Assembly (NCBI GenBank): GCA_965262845.1
Contig: CBDHFX010000002.1
Coordinates: 1,550,001 to 1,614,000, forward strand
Reading direction: 5' to 3'
Length of the DNA: 64,000 nucleotides
Source: ECT2AJA-044 sp965262845
GTDB taxonomy: Bacteria > Bacteroidota > Bacteroidia > Flavobacteriales > ECT2AJA-044
Shown: piece by piece, positions 45,556 through 53,786 of the stretch
Layout of the letters: each line of letters begins with the position of its first letter
Numbering within the stretch: position 1 is the first letter of the stretch
Position numbers and translations under genes: made by a program
Notes under the pieces: generated by a model
The model's input: only the letters and a program-made list of their open reading frames with translations
The model's database searches: none
What the model was told of the DNA's origin: nothing

Positions 45556-47369
45556 CACTTCATTTTTACGAATCGGGCAGTCCGCGGATAGTCACCTTCG
45601 GTGATGAGCAGGTAGGTTCCGACCGTGAGGTCGGCAATATCGGCCTGGGTTCCCCGGCCGGATGATAGCCTCCTTCCCTGCAGGTCATATATGTGGTACA
45701 GCACCTCTTCCCGGCCCAGCCAGCGAATAAGATCCCTGGCTGGATTCGGATAAACGGAAAAGGTTCCGAACCCGTGTTCGGCTGTAGAGAAATCGCTGGT
45801 GACGGTGGATCCAAACATCGGTCGCATCATCAAAGTTCCGGAGATCTCACTTGGCAGCCATAATCCGTTCGTGAAGTAGTACAACTTATCGGAATTATCG
45901 TGGTTGCGATCAAAGCCGACATAGATCTCACGGCTCAACACCTGCTCAATGCCTATGTATACGGGCTGATCAATATACAGACCCTCGTCCAGCAAATAAC
46001 GTGCGTAATGATTTGTACCTGTATACCTTGGAGTGTATAGGGAATCGGTCTTGTGCAGCACAATTGAAGGTTCGCCCGTTTGTGTATCGACCGTCCACAC
46101 CCCGATCCGGAAATCGTTTTGCGTAGCATCAACCAGCGTCGGCGGAAAATAGAGGAGCAATCCCCGCAAGGTGTCGTTCATCAACGGATCCAGGTAGTAG
46201 GCCATTTTGGCACTCAAATCGTTCAGGGCATAGCCCCGTTCGGCTGTTCCATCATCGTAGGCGTAGTAATTGTAGAAGTTCTGCCGGAAAGTCAGCGTAT
46301 CATTCCCGGCCCGTACGTCGGGTACGGATTGAATAAAATACTTAATTGCCACCTCGGAACTGTCGCTGCTGTTGGTGGCAATATTGTCTTCAAGGTTGGT
46401 TAAATAAAGGTAGTTCACCGAGTCAGAAGAGAAGGGATCGGAATTTTTGAAGAGTGTATTCGAGTTGAAGACATTCTGACCATCCTGGTAGAGTCGATAA
46501 CCAAAATTCACATTCCGGACCCCCCCGGCCCGATTCCGGAAATAAACGATGTTGTTGTCCCTGTATGGATCGTTCAGTGAACTAAAATGTGTCCAGGGAA
46601 CGGTATAATAATCCTTCAGAATAGAGCCAGGACGATCGGAAATGCAAATATCGTCAATGGCTGTATCGTTGCGCGAGCGCCCCTCGTCAAGAAGGATATA
46701 ATCAACGTGCCAATGATCAAGGTTACCACTCAGGGTCGCATAATTCTTAAAACGGAACTGGAATCCGCGTTTCAGGAAGATCGTATCCACGATCGGGACG
46801 TGCACCGCCCGAAAGACCGTATCATTGAGGCCACCCGGCGTGGACCAAACGTGGATCCAATTGAGGGTGTCAACAGGCGAGTTGAATTCCAGCACCAGTG
46901 AATCCTCTTCCTCAGGTCGGTTCCCAAGACCGGTTGCCTGATAGTAAAAACTGAGGTGAACGGAATCCGACGGCAGGTAGTTCAGGTCAATCGGTGCCGA
47001 AGTGAGGTAATCAGCTACTCCATGCGAATTCGAATTCACAATATTATATGCACGACCATACTGGTTAAGCCCGTCAAAGGTTGCTACCCCAAACGAAGGC
47101 GGCGCTACGGGCATGTCTAAATTCACATAGGCATAGAAGTCCATCCATCGATCCTGCACTGGCACCACTACCGCATCGCTAAAATCGTCGTAGAACGGAA
47201 GGTTAAGCGTATCCGGCGAAGTTATGTTTCGGGCCGTAAGGCCCCCGTGTTTTTTTGCATAGGCTTCAAGCACCGGGTTCGTACTCAACGGTGCCAGCAA
47301 TTCCTGAGCCAGAATGCCTGACGGCACAATGATCAACAGGGTCACCCATACCTTACTCCACAAGTTCAT
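45555..47369 (-). CDS. T9SS type A sorting-domain protein of the PASTA-rluD cluster
   Basis: About 604 residues from MNLWSKVWVTLLIIVPSGILAQ, a signal peptide; the frame opens 52 codons earlier inside the PASTA gene and without a signal. The body is beta-rich with jelly-roll-like segments (LPFYDDFSDAVVVPVQDRW, SVHLSFYYQATGLGNRPEE, HWHVDYILLDEGRS). The tail begins FSVYPNPARDLIRWLG and ends TARFVKMK. It overlaps the PASTA gene end by 17 bases and rluD by one base, so the three genes are probably one operon. The function is unknown. Confidence 0.82.
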   Translation of the reverse strand: MNLWSKVWVTLLIIVPSGILAQELLAPLSTNPVLEAYAKKHGGLTARNITSPDTLNLPFYDDFSDAVVVPVQDRWMDFYAYVNLDMPVAPPSFGVATFDGLNQYGRAYNIVNSNSHGVADYLTSAPIDLNYLPSDSVHLSFYYQATGLGNRPEEEDSLVLEFNSPVDTLNWIHVWSTPGGLNDTVFRAVHVPIVDTIFLKRGFQFRFKNYATLSGNLDHWHVDYILLDEGRSRNDTAIDDICISDRPGSILKDYYTVPWTHFSSLNDPYRDNNIVYFRNRAGGVRNVNFGYRLYQDGQNVFNSNTLFKNSDPFSSDSVNYLYLTNLEDNIATNSSDSSEVAIKYFIQSVPDVRAGNDTLTFRQNFYNYYAYDDGTAERGYALNDLSAKMAYYLDPLMNDTLRGLLLYFPPTLVDATQNDFRIGVWTVDTQTGEPSIVLHKTDSLYTPRYTGTNHYARYLLDEGLYIDQPVYIGIEQVLSREIYVGFDRNHDNSDKLYYFTNGLWLPSEISGTLMMRPMFGSTVTSDFSTAEHGFGTFSVYPNPARDLIRWLGREEVLYHIYDLQGRRLSSGRGTQADIADLTVGTYLLITEGDYPRTARFVKMK

Positions 47370-48189
47370 GCTGCAGCATATCAGGTTCTGTGGTGAATAA
47401 CGTATCATCGGGGATTTTCGTACTATCCTCCGTGAGCCATAGATCAACTGCCATACCGAGACGGATGACCGGACGCGGGTTTGGCAACGGATATTGACGG
47501 TAAACGCGGGATTGGGCAGAATCATCCACCGTTTCGTCGTAGCTCAGCGCACCCACATTCAAACTCAGTTCCTTTAACCGCGCCTCGGCTTCCCCGAGGG
47601 TCAGCCCCTGGATCCAGGGTACGGAGATCTTCTCGTCGCTAAGTCCGTTGCCGAGCACCAGATCAATCACTGCCCGTTTAGGCAATGCATCGCCAGGCTT
47701 TATTTCCTCACCATTGTATCGGACACCCACCACCACATCGCGCGCCATGTCCGGCACGAATTCCAGCTCACCCACCTGGAAACCGAAGGTTTCGAGGTAC
47801 GATATAGCCTGACGTCTGGAGCGGTCGGTCAGGTTGGGTAAAATGACTTTTTGAATACCTCTGGGATTCACGGTCAGGAAGATAGTGCGGCCTCTTTTTA
47901 CAGCGTGACCGGCACCTGGGATTTGCCCGACCACCGCTCCGCGCGGATATTCCGGATCAAACTCTGCCGAATCAATTACCGCGTATTCCAGATCAATGGG
48001 GGTTAACTGCCCTTCGGCCTCGGACAGCGTGAAACTCCGCAAATCCGGTACCAACACCGTTTCGCCGTGCTGCGTATAACTCCTCAGCCACCAGTTCAGC
48101 ATGAAAAATCCTACCACGAGCAGCAGCACGTACGCCAATACGTTCCGCCAAAAAAGTTTGGTTCTTATAAAATGGATCAGTAGTGCCAT
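47353..48189 (-). CDS. PASTA-domain membrane protein
   Basis: About 278 residues from MALLIHFIRTKLFWRN. One membrane anchor (VLAYVLLLVVGFFMLNWWL) is followed by three PASTA domains (VLVPDLRSFTLSEAEGQL; VILPNLTDRSRRQAISYL; ISVPWIQGLTLGEAEARL). There is no kinase domain. PASTA domains bind peptidoglycan or muropeptides, which fits the usual closeness to ddl. A TATCTTTG -7 box lies on the minus strand at 48205-48212. Confidence 0.88.
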   Translation of the reverse strand: MALLIHFIRTKLFWRNVLAYVLLLVVGFFMLNWWLRSYTQHGETVLVPDLRSFTLSEAEGQLTPIDLEYAVIDSAEFDPEYPRGAVVGQIPGAGHAVKRGRTIFLTVNPRGIQKVILPNLTDRSRRQAISYLETFGFQVGELEFVPDMARDVVVGVRYNGEEIKPGDALPKRAVIDLVLGNGLSDEKISVPWIQGLTLGEAEARLKELSLNVGALSYDETVDDSAQSRVYRQYPLPNPRPVIRLGMAVDLWLTEDSTKIPDDTLFTTEPDMLQHELVE

Positions 48190-48229
48190 TTCGCCTCGCC
48201 CGGGCAAAGATAAAACTTTGACTGTGGTC

Positions 48230-48413
48230 CTGTTTCAAAACCCGCAGCGTCCGCCACCGAGATCATCAGTGACCGCGAATTTTTTGATTATCAGGCCGGG
48301 TACGAAGGTGCCAGCCAGGAAATCACTCCGGCGAGTATATTGCCACAGCAGACAAAACATTTCGGGTTTGACCTACGTTAGCTTCCTCAAATGAAACAGG
48401 TACCAGATCAAAG
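48230..48413 (+). pseudogene. ddl remnant 1 (leader plus two coding blocks)
   Basis: The first bases resemble the leader of the intact ddl (about 56390-56410). Then TEIISDREFFDYQAGYEGAS...EITPA is read in frame, matching ddl at about 57091-57168. It is joined directly to SILPQQTKHFGFDLR and a stop, matching ddl from about 57320. Homology continues through the ddl 3' end to the start of propeller gene A. Several internal parts of ddl are deleted. Confidence 0.8.
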
Positions 48414-48421
48414 CTAAGGGT

Positions 48422-50950
48422 ATGAGAAAATCAATCGTATGGATCCTGAGTTTGGCCCTTGTTCCGCTGGTGGCCAGCTGGCTCGGGTTGCCGGCAGTCG
48501 AAAAAAACAACGAGGCCATCATTGACCAGCCGGCTCCGACCGAAATCATAGTGATGCACGACAGCATTTCTGAGGAGGAACGCCAACGGCAGAGAGAGGC
48601 CTGGCTGAAAGGTATGCAAAAAGCGGCTCCCGGGGTGGATCCGGAACGACTTGAGCACGAATATCGTTTTGAGCGCCAGTACCGTTTGGCATCCCGGAGC
48701 AGCGTAGACTCCCTCGCGGGAGGAAAGGTACAGGGACTGTTCGCCGAACGGGGTTGTGATTTCAACAGCGGACGCATCAGGGCTGTGGAATGGGATACCG
48801 TAAACGATGTGATGTACGTGCAGACCGCGGGTGGGATCCTGTTTGCGGGCCCTGAGGATGGGTCCAACTGGCAACCGGTGAATGAGCAATTCCGTATAGA
48901 AAGCCAATTTCGCCTGCAAGGCGCTAACTTCATCCGATTGGTGGAGCACAACGGCGGACAGCGACTACTGGCAACAGGTTGGCGGTGGTTTTATTACAGT
49001 GATGACCCTGGTCAGACCTGGGACACGGCAAGTGGACTTCATCAGGTGGGTCAGGGATACGATATTTACGATGTGATCCTGCTGAATGACTCGGCGCGAA
49101 CTATCTATCTTATGGCTAAAGATCGGTATTCAACCGTACATCATTTACTATACCGAAGTACGGATCATGGAGCTACTTTTGATCTGCTCTTTGAGTTTCC
49201 CGCAAGCACCTATGGGCACTTCTCGCGTATTGACCTATGGTCGCATCGGTACGAAGAGGCTGCTTACATGATCCTGGGGGATTCCGTCTTTGAGCTGACC
49301 GGGGATACAAACCGTTATTTTAGGGGAATTGTACCGGGAGCAACCGGCACTACCTTGATTACCGGATATGCGAGTCCGACCGATACAAACAATATTTTAT
49401 ATGTCTACACCGATCCTGACATCTACCGAAGCGCTGACGGAGGGGTGAGTTGGACTTATCAGGGATATCTGTCTGCTTTTGCTTTTGCGAGAACGAGCTT
49501 TGAATGTTCCGTGGCAGATCAGGAGAACCTGTATTTTGGTAGTATTAATTGCTGGCGCTCGTGGGATCAGGGACAGAACTGGTTCAGGGTGAATAACTGG
49601 ACCGACTACTACGGTTCCGAGAGCACGAAATTGCATGCGGATATTCCGAATGTTCAGTCCTTTTGGGACGACCATGGCAATGAAGTGCTTTTGATCTCTA
49701 CCGATGCATCGTTCTATGCATCCACGGACAACGGGCTAACGGTGAATAACCTGGGACTGTCCGGACTCAATGCTTCCCGTATATATGACCATTTGTCCAG
49801 CACCTTTGAGCCGGGGGTGATCTATGTAGGTACACAGGATCAGGGATATCAGCGGGTCCAGCAGGATCCCGGGGGTATACTGACCTTTGATCAGGTGATT
49901 TCCGGGGATTATGGTTGGCTGTGCAGTTCAGATGGCGGCCATAATCTTTGGATGAACTATCCGGGATTTGCTGCCCACTGGAGCAATGCACCGTACAACT
50001 GGGCCCAGGGAGAGAGTTGGGACTTCAACGGGGCCAACCACTTTTGGATCCCTCCCCTGATGGCCGATCCCTATGACGGCTATGCGGCTTATCTTGCCGG
50101 AGGCAGCCTGACCGGTGCAGGCAGTGCATCGCATATGATCAGGCTGGAAGATTACGGTGGATCCATAGGCATTATAGCCACCCAGCTGCCCTACAACTTC
50201 AATCAAAACGGAAGCGGAAATGTCTCGGCGATGGCCTACAGCCCGATTGATCCGGATCACTGGTACGTGCTGACCGACAATGGGAAATTCTACCACTCAT
50301 CAGATGCCGGAGTGAACTGGACCCAACACCATATCCCGAATGCACCGGGAGGATACTATCTTTATGGTATGACGATCTATCCTTCACCTGTGAGCCTCGG
50401 AACCGTATATATTGGCGGCAGTGGGTATAGTAATCCGGCCATATATAAAACCGATAACCATGGAGCGGGATTCGTGCCGATGAGCAATGGCCTGCCGCCG
50501 ACACTGGTGCACGAAATCGCCGGAGATCCGACTGATTCGCTGCTTTTTGCAGCTACCAGATTAGGGCCTTTTGTCTATGTATCCTCTGAAGATGAATGGT
50601 ATGATCTGACCCTGATGGGTATGCCTGACGTACTTTGCTGGAGCGTGGAATACGTCAATGCCATAGATGTGGCCCGGTTCGGAACATACGCCCGCGGCTT
50701 GTGGGATCTGAATTTACAGACTATCGGGTTAACGGAGCAGGAACTGGCGGAATGGAAGGTGTATCCAAATCCGACCCGCGATCAGGTGCGATTCAGCGAA
50801 GTGCTTGAGACCGGCATGTTGGCAGATCTGAGCGGGCGGGTGGTACGCCAATGGAACACCCCCATTGATCGGCTTGATGTTTCGGATCTTCCCGCAGGGA
50901 GATATGTCCTGAGATCCGGGCAAGGGGCCCAGGTGCTGGTGAAGTTTTAA
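48422..50950 (+). CDS. T9SS beta-propeller (BNR/sortilin-like) surface protein, copy A
   Basis: 842 residues with signal peptide MRKSIVWILSLALVPLVASW. At least seven Asp-box/BNR-like motifs (SDDPGQTW, STDHGATF, SADGGVSW, SWDQGQNW, STDNGLTV, SSDAGVNW, TDNHGAGF) imply a sortilin- or sialidase-like propeller. No sialidase Arg triad or catalytic set was identified, so binding is likelier than hydrolysis. The sorting tail starts WKVYPNPTRDQVRFSE and ends AQVLVKF. It is first of three tandem copies and the most diverged in the N-terminal third (for example WRWFYYSDDPGQTW against the GSWFYYSDDLGQTW of B and C). Its ribosome-binding region derives from the ddl remnant. Confidence 0.82.
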   Translation: MRKSIVWILSLALVPLVASWLGLPAVEKNNEAIIDQPAPTEIIVMHDSISEEERQRQREAWLKGMQKAAPGVDPERLEHEYRFERQYRLASRSSVDSLAGGKVQGLFAERGCDFNSGRIRAVEWDTVNDVMYVQTAGGILFAGPEDGSNWQPVNEQFRIESQFRLQGANFIRLVEHNGGQRLLATGWRWFYYSDDPGQTWDTASGLHQVGQGYDIYDVILLNDSARTIYLMAKDRYSTVHHLLYRSTDHGATFDLLFEFPASTYGHFSRIDLWSHRYEEAAYMILGDSVFELTGDTNRYFRGIVPGATGTTLITGYASPTDTNNILYVYTDPDIYRSADGGVSWTYQGYLSAFAFARTSFECSVADQENLYFGSINCWRSWDQGQNWFRVNNWTDYYGSESTKLHADIPNVQSFWDDHGNEVLLISTDASFYASTDNGLTVNNLGLSGLNASRIYDHLSSTFEPGVIYVGTQDQGYQRVQQDPGGILTFDQVISGDYGWLCSSDGGHNLWMNYPGFAAHWSNAPYNWAQGESWDFNGANHFWIPPLMADPYDGYAAYLAGGSLTGAGSASHMIRLEDYGGSIGIIATQLPYNFNQNGSGNVSAMAYSPIDPDHWYVLTDNGKFYHSSDAGVNWTQHHIPNAPGGYYLYGMTIYPSPVSLGTVYIGGSGYSNPAIYKTDNHGAGFVPMSNGLPPTLVHEIAGDPTDSLLFAATRLGPFVYVSSEDEWYDLTLMGMPDVLCWSVEYVNAIDVARFGTYARGLWDLNLQTIGLTEQELAEWKVYPNPTRDQVRFSEVLETGMLADLSGRVVRQWNTPIDRLDVSDLPAGRYVLRSGQGAQVLVKF

Positions 50951-50951
50951 C

Positions 50952-51090
50952 TTTAGCTCCCGAAGACAAGCGGCGTGAGCAAGGAAAAAAGCAAAAAAAG
51001 ATATCCTGCCGGCGGGTATAGTGCTGCAGCAGGCAAAACATTTTGGACCCGGCCTGTGTTTGTTTTCCAAGATCAAGTAAAAAAGATGTT
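50952..51090 (+). pseudogene. ddl remnant 2
   Basis: Three ddl blocks are fused: CTCCCGAAGAC (ddl about 56840), CGGCGTGAGCAAGG to GATATCCTGCCGGCG (ddl about 56930-56970), and GTATAGTGCTGCAGCAGGC onward to the ddl 3' end (ddl about 57322-57400). It directly follows the stop of copy A, whose last bases TTTTAACT also occur in ddl at this point. Confidence 0.78.
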
Positions 51091-51107
51091 GAATCAAAGC
51101 TAAGGGT

Positions 51108-53630
51108 ATGAGAAAATCAATCGTATGGATCCTGAGTTTGGCCCTTGTTCCGCTGGTGGCCAGCTGGCTCGGGTTGCCGGCAGTCGAAAAAAACAACGAG
51201 GCCATCATTGACTGGCCGGCTCCGACCGGGACCATGATGATGCACGACAGCATTTCTGAGAAGGAACACCAACAACAGAGAGAGGCCTGGCTAAAAGGTA
51301 TGCAAAAGGCGGCTCCCGGGGTCAATCCGGAACGACTTGAACACGAATATCGTTTTGAGCGCCAGCACCGTTTGGCATCCCGGAGCAGTGTAACCTCCCT
51401 CGCGGGAGGAAAGGTACAGGGACAGTTCGCCGAACGGGGTTGTAATTTCAACAGCGGATGCATCAGGGCCGTGGAATGGGATACCGTAAACGATGTGATG
51501 TACGTGCAAACCTCGGGCGGGATCCTGTTTGCGGGACCTGAGGATGGGTCCAACTGGCAACCGGTGAATGAGCACCTTAGCATGGGATCAGGGCTTTTCA
51601 TTCGGTTGGTGGAGCACAACGGTGGACAACGATTACTAGCCGGAATGCGCGGATCGTGGTTCTACTACAGTGATGATCTCGGTCAGACCTGGGACACGGC
51701 AGACGGGCTTCAGCAAATTGCGCCACAATATTTGACATTCATCCTTGATGTAATCCTGCTGAATGATTCTGCCCGAACCATGTACCTCATGACTACCGAA
51801 TGGCTTGGAACGCATCATCGTTTATACCGAAGTACGGATCATGGAGCTACTTTTGATCTGCTCTTTGAGTTTCCCACAAATGTGTATGGACACTTCTGGC
51901 GCGTTGATCTGTGGGCACATCGGTACGAAGAGGCCGCTTACATGATCCTGGGGGACTCAGTGTTTGAGCTAACCGGAGACACGAGCCGTTATTTTAGGGG
52001 GGGTGTACCGGGAGCAACCAGCACTACCTTGATTACCGGATATGCGAGCCCAACCGACACAAACGATATTTTATATGTCTATACCGACTATGATATCTAC
52101 CGAAGTGCTGACGGAGGAGTAAATTGGACTTACCAGGGAACTCTGAGTGAACCTCCCTGGACAAAAATGAGCTTTGAATGTTCCGTGGCAGATCAGGAAA
52201 AGCTGTACTTCGGTGGTGTCAATTGCTGGCGTTCGTGGGATCAGGGTCAGAACTGGTTCTGGGTGAGTAACTGGTCCGACTACTACGGTTCCGAGAGCAC
52301 GAACTTACATGGGGATATTCCGAATGTTCAGTCCTTTTGGGACGACCATGGCAATGAAGTGCTTTTGATCTCTACCGATGCATCGTTCTATGCATCCACG
52401 GACAACGGGCTAACGGTAAATAACCTGGGACTGTCCGGGCTCAATGCTTCCCGCATGTATGACCATTTGTCCAGCACCTTTGAGCCGGGAGTGATCTATG
52501 TGGGTACACAGGATCAGGGATACCAGCGGGTCCAGCAGGATACCGGAGGTATACTGACCTTTGACCAGGTGGGGGTCGGAGACTACGGTTGGCTGTGCAG
52601 CTCGGATGGCGGCCATAATCTTTGGATGAACTATCCGGGATTTGCTGTCCACTGGACCGATGCACCGTACGACTGGGCCCAACACACAGTTTGGTTCTTC
52701 AACGGGGTCAGCCCCTTTTGGATGCCCCCCCTGATGGCCGATCCCTATAACGGCCATGTGGCTTATCTTGCCGGAGGCAATTTGACCGGTGCAGGCAGTG
52801 CATCGCATATGATCAGGCTGGAAGATCACGGTGGTGGGGTCACAGACATTACAGCCACCCAGCTACCCTACAACTTCAATCAAAACGGAGGCGGAAATGT
52901 CTCGGCGATGGCCTACAGCCCGATTGATCCGGATCACTGGTACGTGCTGACCGACAATGGGAAATTCTACCACTCATCAGATGCCGGAGTGAACTGGACC
53001 CAACACCATATCCCGAATGCACCGGGAGGATACTATCTTTATGGTATGACGATCTATCCTTCACCTGTGAGCCTCGGAACCGTATATATTGGCGGCAGTG
53101 GGTATAGTAATCCGGCCATATACAAAACGGATAACCACGGAGCGGGATTTGTGCCGATGAGCAATGGCCTGCCGCCGACACTGGTGCACGAAATCGCCGG
53201 AGATCCGACTGATTCCCTGCTTTTTGCAGCTACCAGATTAGGGCCTTTTGTTTATGTATCCTCCGAAGATGAATGGTATGATCTGATCCCAATGGGTATG
53301 CCTGACGTACTTTGCTGGAGCGTGGAATACGTCAATGCCATAGATGTGGCCCGGTTCGGAACATACGCCCGCGGTTTGTGGGATCTGAATTTAGAGACGA
53401 CTATCGGGTTAACGGAGCAGGAACTGGCAGAATGGAAGGTGTATCCAAATCCCACCCGCGATCAGGTGCGATTCAGCGAAGTGCTTAAAACCGGCATGTT
53501 GGCAGATCTGAACGGGCGGGTGGTACGCCAATGGAACACCCCCATTGATCGGCTTGATGTTTCGGATCTTCCCGCAGGGAGATATGTCCTGAGATCCGGG
53601 CAAGGAGCCCAGGTGGTGGTGAAGTTTTAA
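51108..53630 (+). CDS. T9SS beta-propeller surface protein, copy B
   Basis: 840 residues, the same architecture as copy A: signal MRKSIVWILSLALVPLVASW, BNR-like motifs, and a tail starting WKVYPNPTRDQVRFSE and ending AQVVVKF. It is closest to copy C in the first 60 percent. It has private residues in two patches (VSNWSDYYGSESTNLHGDI, and FAVHWTDAPYDWAQHTVWFF), where A and C differ from it and from each other. The downstream third is almost the same in all three copies. Confidence 0.82.
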   Translation: MRKSIVWILSLALVPLVASWLGLPAVEKNNEAIIDWPAPTGTMMMHDSISEKEHQQQREAWLKGMQKAAPGVNPERLEHEYRFERQHRLASRSSVTSLAGGKVQGQFAERGCNFNSGCIRAVEWDTVNDVMYVQTSGGILFAGPEDGSNWQPVNEHLSMGSGLFIRLVEHNGGQRLLAGMRGSWFYYSDDLGQTWDTADGLQQIAPQYLTFILDVILLNDSARTMYLMTTEWLGTHHRLYRSTDHGATFDLLFEFPTNVYGHFWRVDLWAHRYEEAAYMILGDSVFELTGDTSRYFRGGVPGATSTTLITGYASPTDTNDILYVYTDYDIYRSADGGVNWTYQGTLSEPPWTKMSFECSVADQEKLYFGGVNCWRSWDQGQNWFWVSNWSDYYGSESTNLHGDIPNVQSFWDDHGNEVLLISTDASFYASTDNGLTVNNLGLSGLNASRMYDHLSSTFEPGVIYVGTQDQGYQRVQQDTGGILTFDQVGVGDYGWLCSSDGGHNLWMNYPGFAVHWTDAPYDWAQHTVWFFNGVSPFWMPPLMADPYNGHVAYLAGGNLTGAGSASHMIRLEDHGGGVTDITATQLPYNFNQNGGGNVSAMAYSPIDPDHWYVLTDNGKFYHSSDAGVNWTQHHIPNAPGGYYLYGMTIYPSPVSLGTVYIGGSGYSNPAIYKTDNHGAGFVPMSNGLPPTLVHEIAGDPTDSLLFAATRLGPFVYVSSEDEWYDLIPMGMPDVLCWSVEYVNAIDVARFGTYARGLWDLNLETTIGLTEQELAEWKVYPNPTRDQVRFSEVLKTGMLADLNGRVVRQWNTPIDRLDVSDLPAGRYVLRSGQGAQVVVKF

Positions 53631-53631
53631 C

Positions 53632-53770
53632 TTTAGCTCCTGAAGACAAGCGGCGTGAGCAAGGAAAAAAGCGAAAAAGATATCCTGCCGGCGGGTATCG
53701 TGCTGCAGCAGGCAGAACATTTTGGACCCGGCCTGTGTTTGTTTCTTAAAATCAAGTCAAAAAAGTATTG
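53632..53770 (+). pseudogene. ddl remnant 3
   Basis: Same three-block structure as remnant 2, with few base differences. In this copy the ddl reading frame is open into gene C: MSKEKSEKDILPAGIVLQQA, then EHFGPGL..., corresponding to ddl VSKAKAKEDILPA joined to SIVPQQVEHFGLDL. Confidence 0.78.
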
Positions 53771-53786
53771 GATCAAAGCTAAGGGT